Below are positions 48,606 through 62,849 of a stretch of 64,000 nt of DNA, in pieces. The notes under the pieces are model-generated. The model did not search any database and had not been told where the DNA came from. It saw nothing but the letters and a program-made list of their open reading frames with translations. The position numbers and the translations under genes are program-made. The stretch comes from Takifugu bimaculatus (Eukaryota > Chordata > Actinopteri > Tetraodontiformes > Tetraodontidae), in the NCBI GenBank assembly GCA_004026145.2, contig CP034995.1, positions 4,094,013-4,158,012 of the forward strand, in the 5' to 3' direction. The first letter of the stretch is position 1. Every line of letters starts with the position of its first letter.

Positions 48606-49626
48606 GATCTAAATATCAGGAAAATGCTAAAAGCTCAAAAAACAACAGCTCACGACACATTCGGTACCAAGTTGACTAATGGTGCCACAGTTTGTGTTTT
48701 CATTCGCCATGAATGAGCAAACGCGCGACGGCTGAGTTTGATCATCGCCGCCTACCGGGCGGAGTTGGAACTGCACCATCACGACCCACCCACGACTGTT
48801 GAAACAAAATATCTCTTTATGCATTTATTTGTGTTTTTGATTTGTTACTGTTATTATCATATGTTAAACATGTGTAAGTAATATATACCCGTGTAGTAAA
48901 ATGTTATTTCTTTGAATCTACTGGACTGTTTAATGAATACTTTGCACAGTGGTCCTGTTCGGTATTGTTCGGTGATGCAGTATCTGCACCTACGGGCTGC
49001 AATACTGTCATGAATCTACAATCAATACCCTAGATATAGAAAGCAAACACAGAGTTTTAGAAATATTTCACAAATTCATTTAAAAAAAAAGAAAAGCAGA
49101 TGCACAGCGAGCACAGCAGATCAGACTATGCACATTCTTTATTGAATTATTGCCAAGAGATAGCATCAATGGCCTTCAATTTATGAGCAAATTAAATAAA
49201 ATTAAATAGACAAATGGCATATTAACAGTGTGCAGTGTGACATACCTCTATATATTATGTGCCACTGTCATTTACATCTTCCAACACACTACTAAGGTGC
49301 AGGCACTATTTGCTAGCTCATTATTAAGAAGTTTAGTTCACATGTGCGTTTTACAGTCTTTGCTATAATGAGAACCTATGAGAATGTGTGCTGGAGTGAA
49401 GGCCGTCATGTGAAAAACTGTTTATCCAGGGCCTTCTGCTGGAAAAATGGGAATGCTAGTCCACCTGGAGGCGCTGTAACAGAGACAGTAGCTGTTATAT
49501 TCAGTGTTATGATGCAGAATAACATAAAAAAAGCAGCTTTGAAGGATGAGTCAGAAAACCTGGAAAAGGAATGCTTTGGGATCTGTAGTGGGATGATACA
49601 AAAATCTCTAGAATCCTCTCACCTCC

Positions 49627-52600
49627 TCACTGGTAGAATTTAATCTCCGCATCCACACAGTCAAAAAACAACTCCCCCAGGTCTTGTCCAGGGATCTCTC
49701 CATTCAGCATGGCAGAGATCTCGCTCAGACACTGCGACTCCAGTTCTCTCAGTATCTCTAGGATGGCTGAACCCTCGTTCTGACATGAAAAAAGATGGAG
49801 ACGTCAGGACGGCACCATCATCTGGGTCAAATATTACATGTGTTTCATGTTGACACAGGCAGTTAAAGCAGTGTGCTCAGTCAATTCTAAACTGTGGTTA
49901 CGCCTCTTTAGGTAACGTGTACTTTTAGGAGAGACCATTCCACTTTTCCAAATCTTATTTCATCCAGACGTCTGAGTCAAGAGACTTAATGACAGCACCT
50001 GCACACCTAATATTACACACCACTGGGTCCCACTACCACTGATAACATTCAATAAATAAATATGTAACATTGGGTGAGTCAGTATAAATGATTTGACAAG
50101 AGTCACTAGATGCTATGATATCAATATTAAACGATATTGCGATTATATGAAACCAAATGTTTTAAAAAAAACCTTATTTGAAGAGTAAACATCAATAAAT
50201 TGTTGATTATTGCAATAATTCCTTTGTGTTAGTACTGTTCTGTTGTGACATGTCATTGTTTTCAATTTTACAGACACAAAAACCAAATATTGTTCGGAAT
50301 ATATAATTATACAAACGCATTGTGAATCAATTTAAGACACATCTGTCAATGGCAATAGCAGACAGATATTGTGGTTTAGTGACATAAATACAACCAATTG
50401 GAAGTGTTTCATGTTTAAATAATATAACATACTGTTAATCATGTCTTTGTTTAGAGACTGCTTTTATTTGACCACAGTGAGTGACAAAGTTAAGACAACT
50501 CATGTATATATTCATTTAAAGCTATGAATGAGGCTCACCGGGTGGGTCTCCATGATGCTGAGGGCCACCTGGTGGCACTTGTACAGCTCATGTCTGCGGT
50601 CCACCTGGCTCTGAAATCGTGGCTGCTTCCTGACAGGGTCCTCTGGGCCAAACTGTGGGGAGACCACCCCCAGCACTGGGGTGCAAGAGTCCGAGAAGAC
50701 AAAAGGCTTGAATATAGACCTGGCGGAAGGCAGGAGAGAGACAAAAAGAAACTCTTCATCCACCCCCTGCATGCAGATGTGAGGAAGAAGTCTGGAGGGG
50801 AACTAGACAGTGCTGTGCACAGTACATAACCAACCAGCTCACCGGGACGAGATTCAGATTTTAATACATTTACAGAAGATGCAACCATTCTGGACATGAA
50901 ACATGGTAGAGAGAGGAGAAAAGGAGGCCACCTACGTCAAATTAGAACAACCGCCCCGAAACAACCATCAGCCATCTAAATTGCAGTCTTGAGATCTATT
51001 TTCAGGAGACACGACTTGTAAACCAAGACTTCTGTCACAATTATGATTATCCTGGGACGGGAGCGGCTAAAAGAGCTTTTCTGGAGACGTGCGTAAAGAA
51101 AGGAGGACGGACACCACCTGCAGGTCAGTCGGACAGTAGATGGCATAATGACTGGAACATCTAGCAGCAGAACCTCCCACCTAAAATCAGACCTTTGCCA
51201 GTGGCCACCATTACTGCTGCGCCAGTTCGGGCTATTAGTCGGTTTGATCATAGCTACAAAATGCAGATATTATGTAAGACAAAGATACTGTCAATACTAT
51301 TTACACCACGAAACACACCCCTACACATTACTCTCTAGCATAAATGCTTGTTTAGATTGAAAGATCTTCAACAATTTATCAGAGGTCCAATTTTCTTGTC
51401 AATCCAAGCAGAAACGTTTAGATAAATTGTATGAGTGAGAACAAGCCTGTGCAATTAGGTCATTATTTGGATCACATGTTACTTGTCAGTTAAGTTGCAG
51501 GAGTTTAGTGGCATCTGACTGGAAAATTTAAGAGAAAAATGTCCCACATAGTACTTGACTGATGATGCAATTTAAAGGGCTCAAAGTTGCTCAGAAGAAC
51601 AAGGGGAAAATCCCTCTACTCCAAAATGTACACGACCATGCGTTTTCTGGTACTTCCTCCTCCAGGGTACATGGAAGGTAGATAAAGCTGTCAAATATAA
51701 ACAGAGTAAAGTACCTAGAGGGGTCTGGTGTAGCAGTGAAGAAGTGGATGCAGGGCAGGCTGGTGTCTCTGGGCAGGATGGACACCATGCTGCCAGTGGT
51801 GCAAAACCCCCCAGAATCCATGCAGATACCGCTGGCTTTGTCCCTCAGTATAGACATCATGACCTCAGCTGTGACTGCCCCTGATGCCCGCACAAAGGGC
51901 AAAAAGGGTAGGTTAATCAATCGACGTCAGCCCAGTCCTACAAGTCCCGATCCAGCTGGGTATTCTGTCCAATCAGGTAAACATCTGCTTTCAGCTGGGC
52001 CCCAATTTTTTTACGGAAAGCAGTGGTCTAAATGGTAACACAGAAAACCCGGCTGGATTACAGGCCTTGTAGGATTGAGTTGATTAGCTCTGGGTTAGTA
52101 AATCATTGCACAATTACTTTTAGAAACACAGGAGCGGACCACCCTCACCATCGTGATGGTGAAGTAGCTCTGTGCCTCCCTTGTAGCGCTGTTTCGCCAG
52201 CTCCATCCTGGCCGGCGGATTTTCAGGGCTAAATACCTGAGAAAAGTTAAACTCCCCTTCGCCATCCCACCAGCCCTGAGCCTGGGCCACACTTCTCAGT
52301 TCTGGGTGCTCTGCTGAGATCTCAGAACCAATGGTCAGCTGGTTGGAGATGTTCTTCACACCCTCTTGGTGGAATAAATATCATAGCATGAAAAAAAGCC
52401 TTAAAAACACAAGTTGCTAAACCAGATATTTAAAAACACCATTTATTCTGTTCCACAAAAGGTGATATGAATCAACTCCATAATAACAAATTTGCACACC
52501 TGTGATCTTCTGGGCCACCCATAGACGTCCACTTGTTTCCAAGACCCAGGCCGCTTCGCGGTCCACCAGGAGGAAGGTGTTGTGGTAGCTAAAGGGGGCA

Positions 52601-53886
52601 GGATCCTCCCTGCACTGGCCCCCCTGCCCATACTGCTCCAGGAGGCCTGTGATAACAGTCAGGGCTGCCCAGGCGCTGTCACCACGCTCCAACCCTAGTC
52701 TGATGAACAAAAGTCCACCCAGATGACTCAAAAATGATAAAATATTTCATGAAAGGTATGCCTGAAAAGCATTTGTCATATTTTTCTTATCCTATACACT
52801 TTTTAAAACCACTTTTCCTTTTAACTGACTGAAAACTGATACGTTTTTCCCCTTTTATTTGTCCCTACGTTGCACACGGTGCTGCACCATTTCAAGATCT
52901 ATCTGAGCTTTTGAAACAGCTTCAGCAAATGCAGTTCATCAGATTAAAGTACAGTAATCTAATTTATTAACAGTGTCTGAGCTCAACAAATCACCCTCCA
53001 TACCTTTTTTTCGCAATACTATTTAGCAAACTATGCGAAACAGGGAGACTGGTGGTGACTTTTTCATCCTATTGTGGCAGCAGTTCTACAGGAAATGGAA
53101 CTGAAATGTGTCCAAATGTGTCAAAACCTGTTTTTTTAGGGCACCGATCAACGACTTGCAGGATTTGACTTATACTTACCGGACAAGGTCCATGCCCAGC
53201 AGAGCCTCTTCAGAGTTAACAGTCTCTCGGGTCCAGACAGCCTCATTGCCTATACAGACTCCCTGGTCGTTGGCTCCCATTTCAGCCCCCCACATCCAGG
53301 CAGGCTTACTGAGAATCACCGCATGGGTGTGCTCCAGCTGTGGGATTTGGATGTATGTGCACTGCAAACAGAAATCAGTGAGTAAGAGTGAGGAGTGTGC
53401 AATTCTGACCGAATACAAACTGGATGAAACAGATGGAAATGGTGTCAGCTATCAGAATATATGCACTTTAAAAGTGTATGTATACGTGTAGTATTTCACT
53501 ACATATACTATGGTGAAAAATTAATATGGTGAAAGCCGTGTGCAGAATGCTTAATGTAGCTTTGGTGTTCAATGTTGGGAAAAAATATACATTATTTTAT
53601 TCATTTAACAATGAATGATCTTGCATGATTGTTTTGAACATTATAACCACGAATGCAAACAGATGTAATTTCATTTTGTTTATTTGAAACCCAAATCACT
53701 GATGGAGGTGAGGAGTTAATTTACCTCCAGGGTGGACCCCGGAGAATGAGAAGCTGCCGGGAAGTGGACCACCTCCTGCACCTCATCCCGAGGACGGTCT
53801 GAATTCTTGCCAAAAATTACGTGATTATCACGGGAACCAGGGGGCAAGGACACAAAACAATCACATGACATGGGAGCCTCTTCCAT
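49627..53886 (-). CDS. scrn2: Secernin (peptidase family C69-like), SCRN2-type
   Basis: There are seven coding exons with consistent phases: 53886-53725, 53361-53180, 52699-52500, 52364-52149, 51880-51715, 50719-50539 and 49779-49627, giving 419 aa (secernins are about 415-425). Secernins are cytosolic proteins related to Ntn-hydrolase dipeptidases; SCRN1 regulates exocytosis in mast cells. Motifs: MSCDCFVSLPP with the putative nucleophile Cys near the N-terminus, VIFGKNSDRPRDEVQEV, WMWGAEMGANDQGVCIGNEA, ALLGMDLVRLGLER, EQYGQGG, FSYHNTFLL, GWWDGEGEFNFSQ, SGICMDSGGF, HFFTATPDPSRSIFKPF and VDRRHELYK. Similarity as I recall it is nearest SCRN2 (the SGICMDSGGF segment), though the C-terminus (FFDCVDAEIKFY) recalls SCRN1, so the paralogue assignment is moderate. 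An acceptor before the ATG implies a 5' UTR exon upstream. Confidence 0.88.
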
Positions 53887-53949
53887 TCTGAGGGAGGAGA
53901 TGAAAATAGTGTCAAAAACACACATCAAAAGTTAAGATTTAAGTAAGGT

Positions 53950-55000
53950 TTTTCTCTATTTTGATACTTTAATCCTGGCATTTTAAAAAAAGAAAAAAAA
54001 AATAGCATAGCATACTTTCCTAAAACAAATAAATAAATCATAAATTTAAATAGAGAAATGTACGCAGCCCGTTATCAATTCATATAATCAAAACAATTAC
54101 AACATGGATTATTCTAATTTCAGTGTTGAATTCCCAACCTGCTCTTGAAAAAATAACACCTATAAACTTTTTATCGTACCAATACGAGAGAATAGAATAT
54201 TTTTGGACAAAGGAATAGGTGTTTTTGTTTTAAAAGAATCTTTTGGTGATATTGCACCCATCTAATATTATCTGACTAAATCCTTTTGTTCTTTTATGGT
54301 CTTTTAAAGCTTATTTACAATACAATTTATTTCCACAGAATATAAAGGATATAAATATCATATGAGGTCTGTCCCTTATCTGCATAAAGCATAATTTTAC
54401 ACCCACATCTGCTGGTGCTGTCATGGTAATTGGAGCAAAATAACCTAACATTAGCACACAAGTCACAACAAGCACATTAATTTTATACATTTTTATTCAA
54501 CCCATTCACAAACAGTATTTGAACTAAGCTTATTATTGGCTGTTTATTATAACCGCACCCCAAATAAAAGAATGATATATATTGTCATGTCTACTGTGAA
54601 ATATTCTAACAACAATAGTAATAATGGTGATAATAAAGTGTAAATATAATTATTATACACGTGGCCGTGCGTCAGTGACCCTCATGTGGAATGAGGTGTA
54701 TGAAAGGCTATGGGTGGACGTTAGGGAAAAAAACATTGAAATGTGTACACACTGAAAATGTGCACACACACTTATAACTTTCAAAATAAAATCAAGGTGA
54801 TTAGGATCAAAAATGGATTTATTCACAATTTAAGACGTGCTCACAGGAACTCAACATTCCCGAACCGATGGAGATACTACACGTCAAATGAAGTCTTCCA
54901 CCTAAATACATTTATTTTGACAAGATATCGACGACTTCCGGTTACACTGCCACAACTTCCGGGAGAAGTGAAATCATGATAGTGCGAGTCTGCACATTAT
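53950..55000. other. AT-rich 5' flank of secernin gene, no gene seen
   Basis: This stretch is AT-rich, with only short open frames. The upstream noncoding exon of the secernin gene should lie here or in the CG-richer segment that follows. Confidence 0.45.
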
Positions 55001-55199
55001 CGGTGTAGCAGCAAGTAGCACAATGCGTGAAGATTGTCAGTGTGCGTGTTTACATTATGGATAGCGTGTATGTTTTCAGTGTACATATTTTCTGCGCGTG
55101 CAATGGCAATATTTTCGCCCTGAACGGCCTCCCATATAAAGTTGTCCACCCGTATTTATCCATGTCGCATTCATTTACACTCTCACACACGGGGATTAG

Positions 55200-55800
55200 G
55201 AGGGAGGCTACTTGGAGGACACTTCAGTGACAGTAATCTCCTCAAATCCGACCGCCACGTTGTCTTATTACGGCCCTTTCCTCATATTTGTGACCGCTTT
55301 AGAGCCGGAAATCGTGTCGTTAGACAACCAAGTGCACAGCTAACGTGTGCTGCGGCGGAGCTCGGTTCAGTGTTTATTAAGAGCAAATAAGGCCTGACGG
55401 TCATTCCGCGGCGAGTCTGACGTTACGGGCTGCTGCAACCTTTTCCGTGGGGTTTAATTTCGGAGGGGGGCAGATTAGAGGGGTTGGAGTCTGCAAACTA
55501 GAGCTAGTCGCTACCGCGGAAGACCTTTACCTTTTCTTCACGCCGGGACCGAGCGGTCGTGCCGCGACAGAGGCAGGTTGGAGAAGGGGGGGTGATCACG
55601 TGACCGAGGGCTCCAGAGGCATGTACTTAAAGGTCTCGACTCGTCTGGCCACAGGAGCAGCGCGCCGCCGCGCGCCGCTGCCGCTGCACACCTGTGTCAC
55701 GTTGTGCATCTTCATCATTAGTCTGCTCCTCTTCTCCTCTTGGCAGAACCTCCCAAACCGCAACCGACACTCCTGAAGGTGACCCGACGAGTCCCCCGCA
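55200..55800. other. CG-rich segment, possible CpG island promoter
   Basis: CG dinucleotides are clearly denser here than on either side (for example CAGCGCGCCGCCGCGCGCCG near 55650). It could serve the secernin gene's noncoding first exon (minus) or an unrecognised plus-strand transcript. No coding exon is supported. Confidence 0.4.
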
Positions 55801-56653
55801 TGCAGGTCGTTTCCCCGCAGATTCAGATCTGAAGCAAGAGTTTATAAAACAATAATTATATGAGATGTTTATTTTTTTCCCCCACCGCAGTTGATGATTA
55901 TCAGCTTGACTCAACTTAAACTCATGAGTTCATGTCTGCGTGAGTAAGACTGATGAGCTGGACAAACGGCTCACCTCGTGTAAACAACGGACGAGCTTGT
56001 ATCCATAGCAACGGCCACCGCTAAAGAGGCAGTCCAGCCACATTTATTCATAAAAACATTCATATCTACCGATAGAAAACAGTTGCCTGTAAACTAAGTT
56101 TTAATCTATGGGTTTGTCAGGTACTTTCACTTATCTATTACCAGTCGGCCTATAACTGAAAATAAATATTTAAAAAATGGAAAAGGGGGGAAATTCACAA
56201 AAAAACAAGAAATCTAAGAGAACCGACAGAATTCACATAAAATGAACACCTATGTGTCCTACTCTTTTTAGCCTGTGGCTTCAAAATGTAATTTAAAATG
56301 CACTATTCTGATTTTTGATGGAAGATACTGCTTGCTGATTCCACTATGTGCTGAAACACCAAATAAAGAAGAAAATGGAATAATGATGACACTAATATTC
56401 TAAACTAATATTCCCCTCATGTGTAACTAGTAAGATTTCGGTTCAAAGTAGGCCAAACAGAGGACTTGTTAGTTTTTTACTATCGTTGATATGAAGAATC
56501 TGTTGCTACACCTACTGGTTTTATCCATATTAAAAAGAATTCATGTCAACATTTGTTGGTGCTATCAGACTTTTTACTGCCTTTATTTGTGAGTTCTAAC
56601 AGAACATCTTGCCTCTTTATTCAAGCGTCTCAGAAACCAGGCTTGCCTTAGAG

Positions 56654-57528
56654 CAGAGGTGTCAAACTCAAATACCCAGTGGGCCAAAATTCAAAGCTGG
56701 GACAAAGTCACGGACCAACATTAATATTTATTGAAAAAAAAAATAAAAATATAAAAAAAATAAAAAATCTCCTCCAGCTATAACAGGGAACCTTTTGATA
56801 TGGACCCAAACTAGTTTTGCTCAACTACTGAACATGGAACAAGCAAAGCTTAACACAATACAATATATAATTTATTATTGCACACATGCAAAGTTGAAAT
56901 TCAAATAAAAAAACACATCACTGGCATTCATTTCTTCTCTTTTAAATTTCAACAGCAATCTTTTTCCATTGTAAGTTAATGTAGTGTAAATGTAATGCCT
57001 TTTCATCTCTTCTACTTCTGGCACCTTTGAGTCATGCTTGTGCTTGTCTTGGTGTTGCGTTTTATCAATATTTCTATATTATCTACTATTGCGTGTCATC
57101 TGTTGTTGTTCTCCTTGTAATACACAATGGCTCCACATACAAGACAGACAGGTCCGTCTACATATCTAAACAGATATTCTGCCTCCTACCTGTTCAGAAA
57201 GGTCCTATTTTCTGCCTTTCCTTTAATCATTTTTCAGAGGGGTAGTGCCAGAATTACCATTAACATATCAGGTCGCTATGAATACTTCCTCTTTCTTGGT
57301 GGTTGGCAAGCCACAAATTGGTGCATTACCACCACCAACTGATGTGGAGTATGGATTTTCACACCAAAACACCAGCAGAGCATTCTGCTATTTGTAGTAT
57401 TAGCACATGCACTTTAAGCGATAATACTGGCGGGCCAGCTCTAATAGTCAATTGGTATGGCTTCGCGGGCCAAATATAATTACATTGCGGGCCAAATTTG
57501 GCCCACGGGCCAGAGTTTGACACCTATG
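56654..57528. mobile_element. hAT-like non-autonomous DNA transposon (MITE)
   Basis: The 16-bp terminal inverted repeats are CAGAGGTGTCAAACTC on the left and, reading inward from the right end, CATAGGTGTCAAACTC. They are flanked by the direct repeat CTTAGAG (left flank just before 56654, right flank just after 57528), about the size of a hAT target-site duplication. The subterminal 'gggccaaattt..gcgggccagagtttgacacc' sequence is a widespread signature of hAT MITEs. The 875 bp between encode no transposase. Confidence 0.88.
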
Positions 57529-57539
57529 CTTAGAGAGTG

Positions 57540-60500
57540 AAAAAAAACATGGTCTTTAATGGTCACATAGAAAGAAAACAGTATTATGTTAGAGGATTTT
57601 GGGGTCTCCAGTCATCCTGTTGTCTTGGGCAGGAACCACAAGTACATTGAGATCTATTAGTAGTATTTTGAATTGCATTTCTCATTGCATTTTACACATA
57701 ATGAGAAAAAATAAGATATTAGAAATACACACAATGTTATATTTCTCAAACCAGGGCAGCTAATAAGCACCAGATTGTGTCATCACACAGTGAAGCACCT
57801 TTGGCTGTCTTTTTAAGCAGAAGGACAGAGACATGTGTTCCAAACCCTTTAAAAATGAAAGCCTGCCGAGCAGCATTGCTTTGGACCGCAACATTCCTGT
57901 CGCCTGGGTCCAACTCACAGCAGACAAATCACACGACTCTCGTGTCGGTGTACTGACTGACACGCTGGGCCTAGGATGACGTAACCCCGTTTAGCAGTTT
58001 AATAAATCCTTACACACAAACACACATGTACGTGCACGCAAACGGAAACAAGGAGTGACTGATGTTTGCGCTCGGAGACGCGGCACCTGGACTCGGTGCG
58101 GCGTTAAGTGCTGTTCGCTTGCGGCCGTAGGAATGCTGTGAAGGCCGGAGGAGTGAATACCTGAGGTGGTTTTTGTGAAGACAACCTGTTACCTGAACAG
58201 CACTCAGCTCCCTCCGCACCCTCTCCAGCCTTTCATCTCCTGGAAGCGCGCTGACAAGCGCCGCACATCCTGTCTGCTGTCACACAATAACAGTGAAAAA
58301 ACTGCGTGAGAGGTAAACACGCACCCGTGCCAGAGGTGGGCACACCCAGGCACGGTCCAACACACGCGTGCACGACGTGCACCGAGTGAAACTGATCAGT
58401 CGCACCAGGGCGATACTTGTAAATAAACATCCAACGCGTGTAACGGTGCGCACAGGCCAGACTAAATTGAGTAAACACAAGTAAAAAATGGAGATGCGTG
58501 GAGAAAAATGGTATAAAATTATGCATGTCTCCTTCCTCCAGTGGGTTTAAATCACATGGTGCATCACTGTATTTTGGCTCAGCCTGATCTATTCTCAGTG
58601 GTGTGGACCAGAAATGTGCTCCTCTGCTTCTTCCTTAAACTCCAGTTTTGTATAAAATCCCCTAAATTAGAAGTAAATACATCATGTTGAAAAGCTGCTT
58701 TTGTGAAATTGAAAGTCACCCCCCTTCCCCCATAACTACCGGTTTAAATCAGTCAAAGGTTAAAAATAAAAAGCAAAACGAGGGTCTGAACTGAGCAAGA
58801 TAGAACATGTTTTTAATTTTCTAATTTTATTCTTGCTTTCTTTTAGGGATCCTTAACTAGATCCTTATTAGTTACATTCTTTTACTGGTGAATTCACTCC
58901 AGGACCAGGGTTGAGGGCCTTTTTTTTTCACTTTTTTGGAGCCAGGCAGGCGTTGTGGCCCAGTTTGTAATCCCTGCCCTGTGAAGCAGAGGGCCATCCG
59001 GAGGAAGATGAGGGGTGTTAAGGGATGGAAACAGCTGCTGAGAAGCCCAGAGGATATTAATCTGGGGGGGAGACAGGATGGAAGGAGAGGCTGTCTAATA
59101 AAGTGTGGTATTACTGTTGCATGTGTGTGTCTGTGTGTGACTGGAGTGCAGTGAGTGCTCTCTTTATATCGGTAAGACAGCAAGTTCAATGCTTTCTGGA
59201 TGATTAGATAAAGTGAAGCAATCTAAAGTTTCTCTGGGCAATTAAAGTTCCGGTTAAAAGCCATATAGGTGGAAGATGGGAGGGGTGGAGGGGCGGCAGC
59301 AGTCGCACAGACAGTAATGACGGCGCCACTGCTGTTTAACAATCAAAGATGGGAGGCGGGGGCTCACGAGGAAGTCTCTCCTTGAAAAATACAGGTGTTT
59401 GGTGCAATCAAAGTGCAGCTTGCAGAAATGACTGGGTTTGAAGTTGAAAGGGGAGGCAGGAGAGGGGAGCCAGCTTGTTGAGTGAGGGCCTGTATCAGAA
59501 AAAAAAAAAGGTGAGCCAGAAGACGGCTGTGGGCCGATCTCTCCTCCAGGATTTTGAATAATTAACAAGGATAAGGAGGATGACTACCAGGTACTTACTC
59601 TTTACTTTGTTTGGATCTCTTTCTGCCTCTGGAGGGGAAGTGAGGCTTTAGCCATCCGAGCTCTCTGGAGGCCGTCGTGTTGGGAGGGAGGAGGAGGGGG
59701 GGGTTGTCTGGGACACCAGTGACGTTCCCATGGGATGAGAGAGGCCAGTGGAAGCAGCCAGGGGCCAGTGGATCACAGTCAGAGGCGACAGTTCTGCACT
59801 GGGAAACTGGTTTACATCAAACACCTCCATTAAAGAGAGGTCACACCTTTACGTGATCATTCAGGAAATCTCAAGGGAAAACTTATTATGACACATAAAA
59901 CACTAAAATACAATGAGATTAGTTTTAGGTTCCAAAAAGAATTCCATGTTTTGAGCTAAATAACTTTCTCTAAAAAGAGGATCCAATTATATTAATATCT
60001 GGGAGGGATAATACAAATAACACACACTTTTATTTGTTTTAAAAATTATTTTCCAGTTCTTGGGAAATAAAGGTTTGATTGTATTTTAACCAGAACTATT
60101 TTAAGCCCCAACATGAACTTGCACTGTAATTTCACGTTATTACCGAGCAACCTTTTTTTGATTGCACTCCAATGTGTTCACTAGGAAATATTCTTGAATA
60201 AACATCATTTAAACAATGGTGTGTGGTCTTCATGTGGACTGAGCTGCCGTACATAAAACCCCGTTAGCCTGAGAGACACCAGAGATTGCTTTAATTCACA
60301 TATTTGCACTTTTACACCCAGTTGTAGCAAATCTATATGTGGGAATATGTGTTGGGTTTATAACGTTATAAAATCTAAGCTCTGGTTTAGTTCTGTTTGG
60401 TCAATAACGTGTTTATAAAACAACATCTTTTGACTGCTCTGCTTACATCTTTGCGGCTAAATGAATCTATTATAGAATTAGTTGACGTCCTTGTGGATTG

Positions 60501-62580
60501 TCGTGTAATCAGTCAAACTGGGTGTTTGTAAAGCGCCGCCTCGGAGAAAGAGGAGCTAAGAGGGGCAGGAAATGGCTTCCCGCCGGCTTGTCTGTGGTCG
60601 GTGTTTGTCAGTTGATTTGAAGCTGCTCCACCAACATGCTGCAACAGGAAAGGAATTAAGTCAGCGAGGAGACAAAATAAAAGACAAAGCCCTCAAAGGA
60701 AAATTATGTTAAAAACCATTAAATGTTTGATGTGCATTTAAATCTACTGCATTCCTTTTAGGTAAACTGTTTTATGCTCAGGGGGAGAAAGGATTTCATT
60801 ATTTCTGGCACAATAAGATTAATAATACCAGTAATTTCTTCCTGAGACACAGCAGCACTGCTTTTTCTTTCTACAGAGCAACGATTCCATTTCCAGCCAA
60901 ACCACCGCTGAGGAGTGTCCACAATCAAAGGATTTTCCATGTCTCACCTCCCTGATTCCCTGTCCAATTTACTGCACCATTCCCTCACCCAGTGTCACAA
61001 AAAAAGATGTTGCTGCATTCCAAAAAAACATAAAAAGTAGTGATATGAGACCAAATGTATCCAAAAAATGTGCTATTGTTATGTTAAAATGTGTGTTTTA
61101 AGGAAGCTACAAGATGTTTAACGATTGACGCATCAATATTTCAGTGACTTCAACAGAAAACGTTCATTTTTGCGCAAATATTTAAGTATTTTCAAGTATT
61201 ATACAATCACACAAACATATTGAGAGATCCCGTTGACATGTGCGCGGTTGTAAAGAGGAAATTAGCAAATTAGAACTCAAATATTTAAATGTAGATTATA
61301 AATAAGGCATTTCTCTTCACACGACAAACACAAAAGCATAACTGTGCCACTCAGGGTGCCTTTTAGCGTATACCTCCGCAGCCTTAAGTAGAGCCCGTGT
61401 AGAACACTTTTCCCATTGATCTGGTGTTTCCTCCTCGGCTGTCGTTTCCTCACCTGCAGCCAAGGAGTCCACGGTAGCAGAGGGAGGAGCCTGCAGGGGC
61501 TCAAGACGCACAACCTGTCCAACAGTTTGTCACTTTTGAGAATGCTGCGCTACTGCGCGCCCAGAATGCGCTCCAACCGGACCCTCAGCAATGGAGAACA
61601 TTAGATAAAATATTATGAGGATATTCATCCCTTTTGTCACGGACGCTTTTCTTATCAAAGGATGAAGCAGCACAGCTGAATTTCCCCCCTAATACGACAA
61701 AATCATTTAATCAGGTAACTCACTATTAGAATTTTGATCAGTTGCATCTGTTTTATTTTATTTTTATTAAACTGGACGACTTGGTACAAGTCCATACTTG
61801 TGGACGTCAAAGTCGTGCGTGTACTCAAAAGAACGAAAGAGCTGTTACTACAACAGGTACCGAAGGTACGTTGATTTATAGCCCTCATTTGAAATGTCCA
61901 CACAATTTTCAACAAAGCTGCTTAAACCTCCAGGCTTCTTCCTTCCTCTGCTTTTCTAAAAAGTTTGGTTTTTTTATTTGGTTAGAACATGAATTTAGAA
62001 CATTTTTGGAGAAAAAAATTATAAGTGTGACTAAAGTAATTACACTTAATTAAGCACATTCTTTCGGTGAAGTTCGTTCTTTTTTATTCAAATACAAATT
62101 TGTATATTTGAATCGAGATTTTGAAAAGTATTTTAAAGTTTAAAATGGAATTCAGGATTCTAGTTTTATTCCGGTAAAGTACTCTGATATGCAGCAGCTG
62201 CAGATATTTTTATGTATGTTATTATAAACTATGCATTCCTATTTCAACATCAGCAGAGGAAATAATAATATAAAATATCCTTTGTAAAATCAGGGTGGCT
62301 TTAGATGGAAATAAATGCAGCAGTGTCCAATTATGTCTAAATTGGTACAAAGACATTCATATATCATAAACTAACTTCAAAACAAATCCAAAACATACAG
62401 TCACGCTGAAGTCGAGACTAAATAAAATTGACCTTCTCCGCATTCTCAGTTTCTTCACCAAATTCAGAGGTGGCCGAAAAGAACGATAGAACGATTTCAT
62501 ATTTTAATTTTTGCCCAATATAGCATAAAAACAGGTTAATTCCTCAACATTTTTGCCCTCTTTGCAATGATACAAAGTCT
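57540..62580. other. Intergenic, no gene supported
   Basis: A CG-richer patch at about 58060-58450 may be regulatory. An open minus-strand stretch at 61511-61317 reads LQAPPSATVDSLAAGEETTA and ends HSYAFVFVV, but has no recognised family or convincing splice partner. Elsewhere only AT-rich sequence and short shadow frames are seen. Confidence 0.45.
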
Positions 62581-62589
62581 TTTTTAGTA

Positions 62590-62841
62590 TAAACTCTGGA
62601 ACCCTGACGCATCGGAAACATTCTCTCTCCATCTTTGTAAATCAAGACTCAAAACCCACCAGTTTAAAAACGGCCTTCACCCTCAAACCTTCCTCCTTAA
62701 TATGGTAACAAAGGGACTCATATCCTAAATGTGTTATTATTTATTATCATTTTGTAGCAAGCAAGAGGTCCAGAAGCAATAACCTGAGCCTTATTAAACT
62801 GATATGTAGCACTCATCTTATCTTATCTTATCTTATCTTTA
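62590..62841 (+). mobile_element. LINE 3' terminus with pentanucleotide tail
   Basis: AATCAAGACTCAAAACCCAC near 62640, followed by TTTAAAAACGGCCTTCAC, matches the end of a fish LINE ORF2 ('LK(S/T)RLKTH--KTAF' type). About 150 bp later come five copies of ATCTT (62815-62841), as expected at the 3' end of an L2/Rex-type insertion. Confidence 0.6.
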
Positions 62842-62849
62842 GTACCGTA

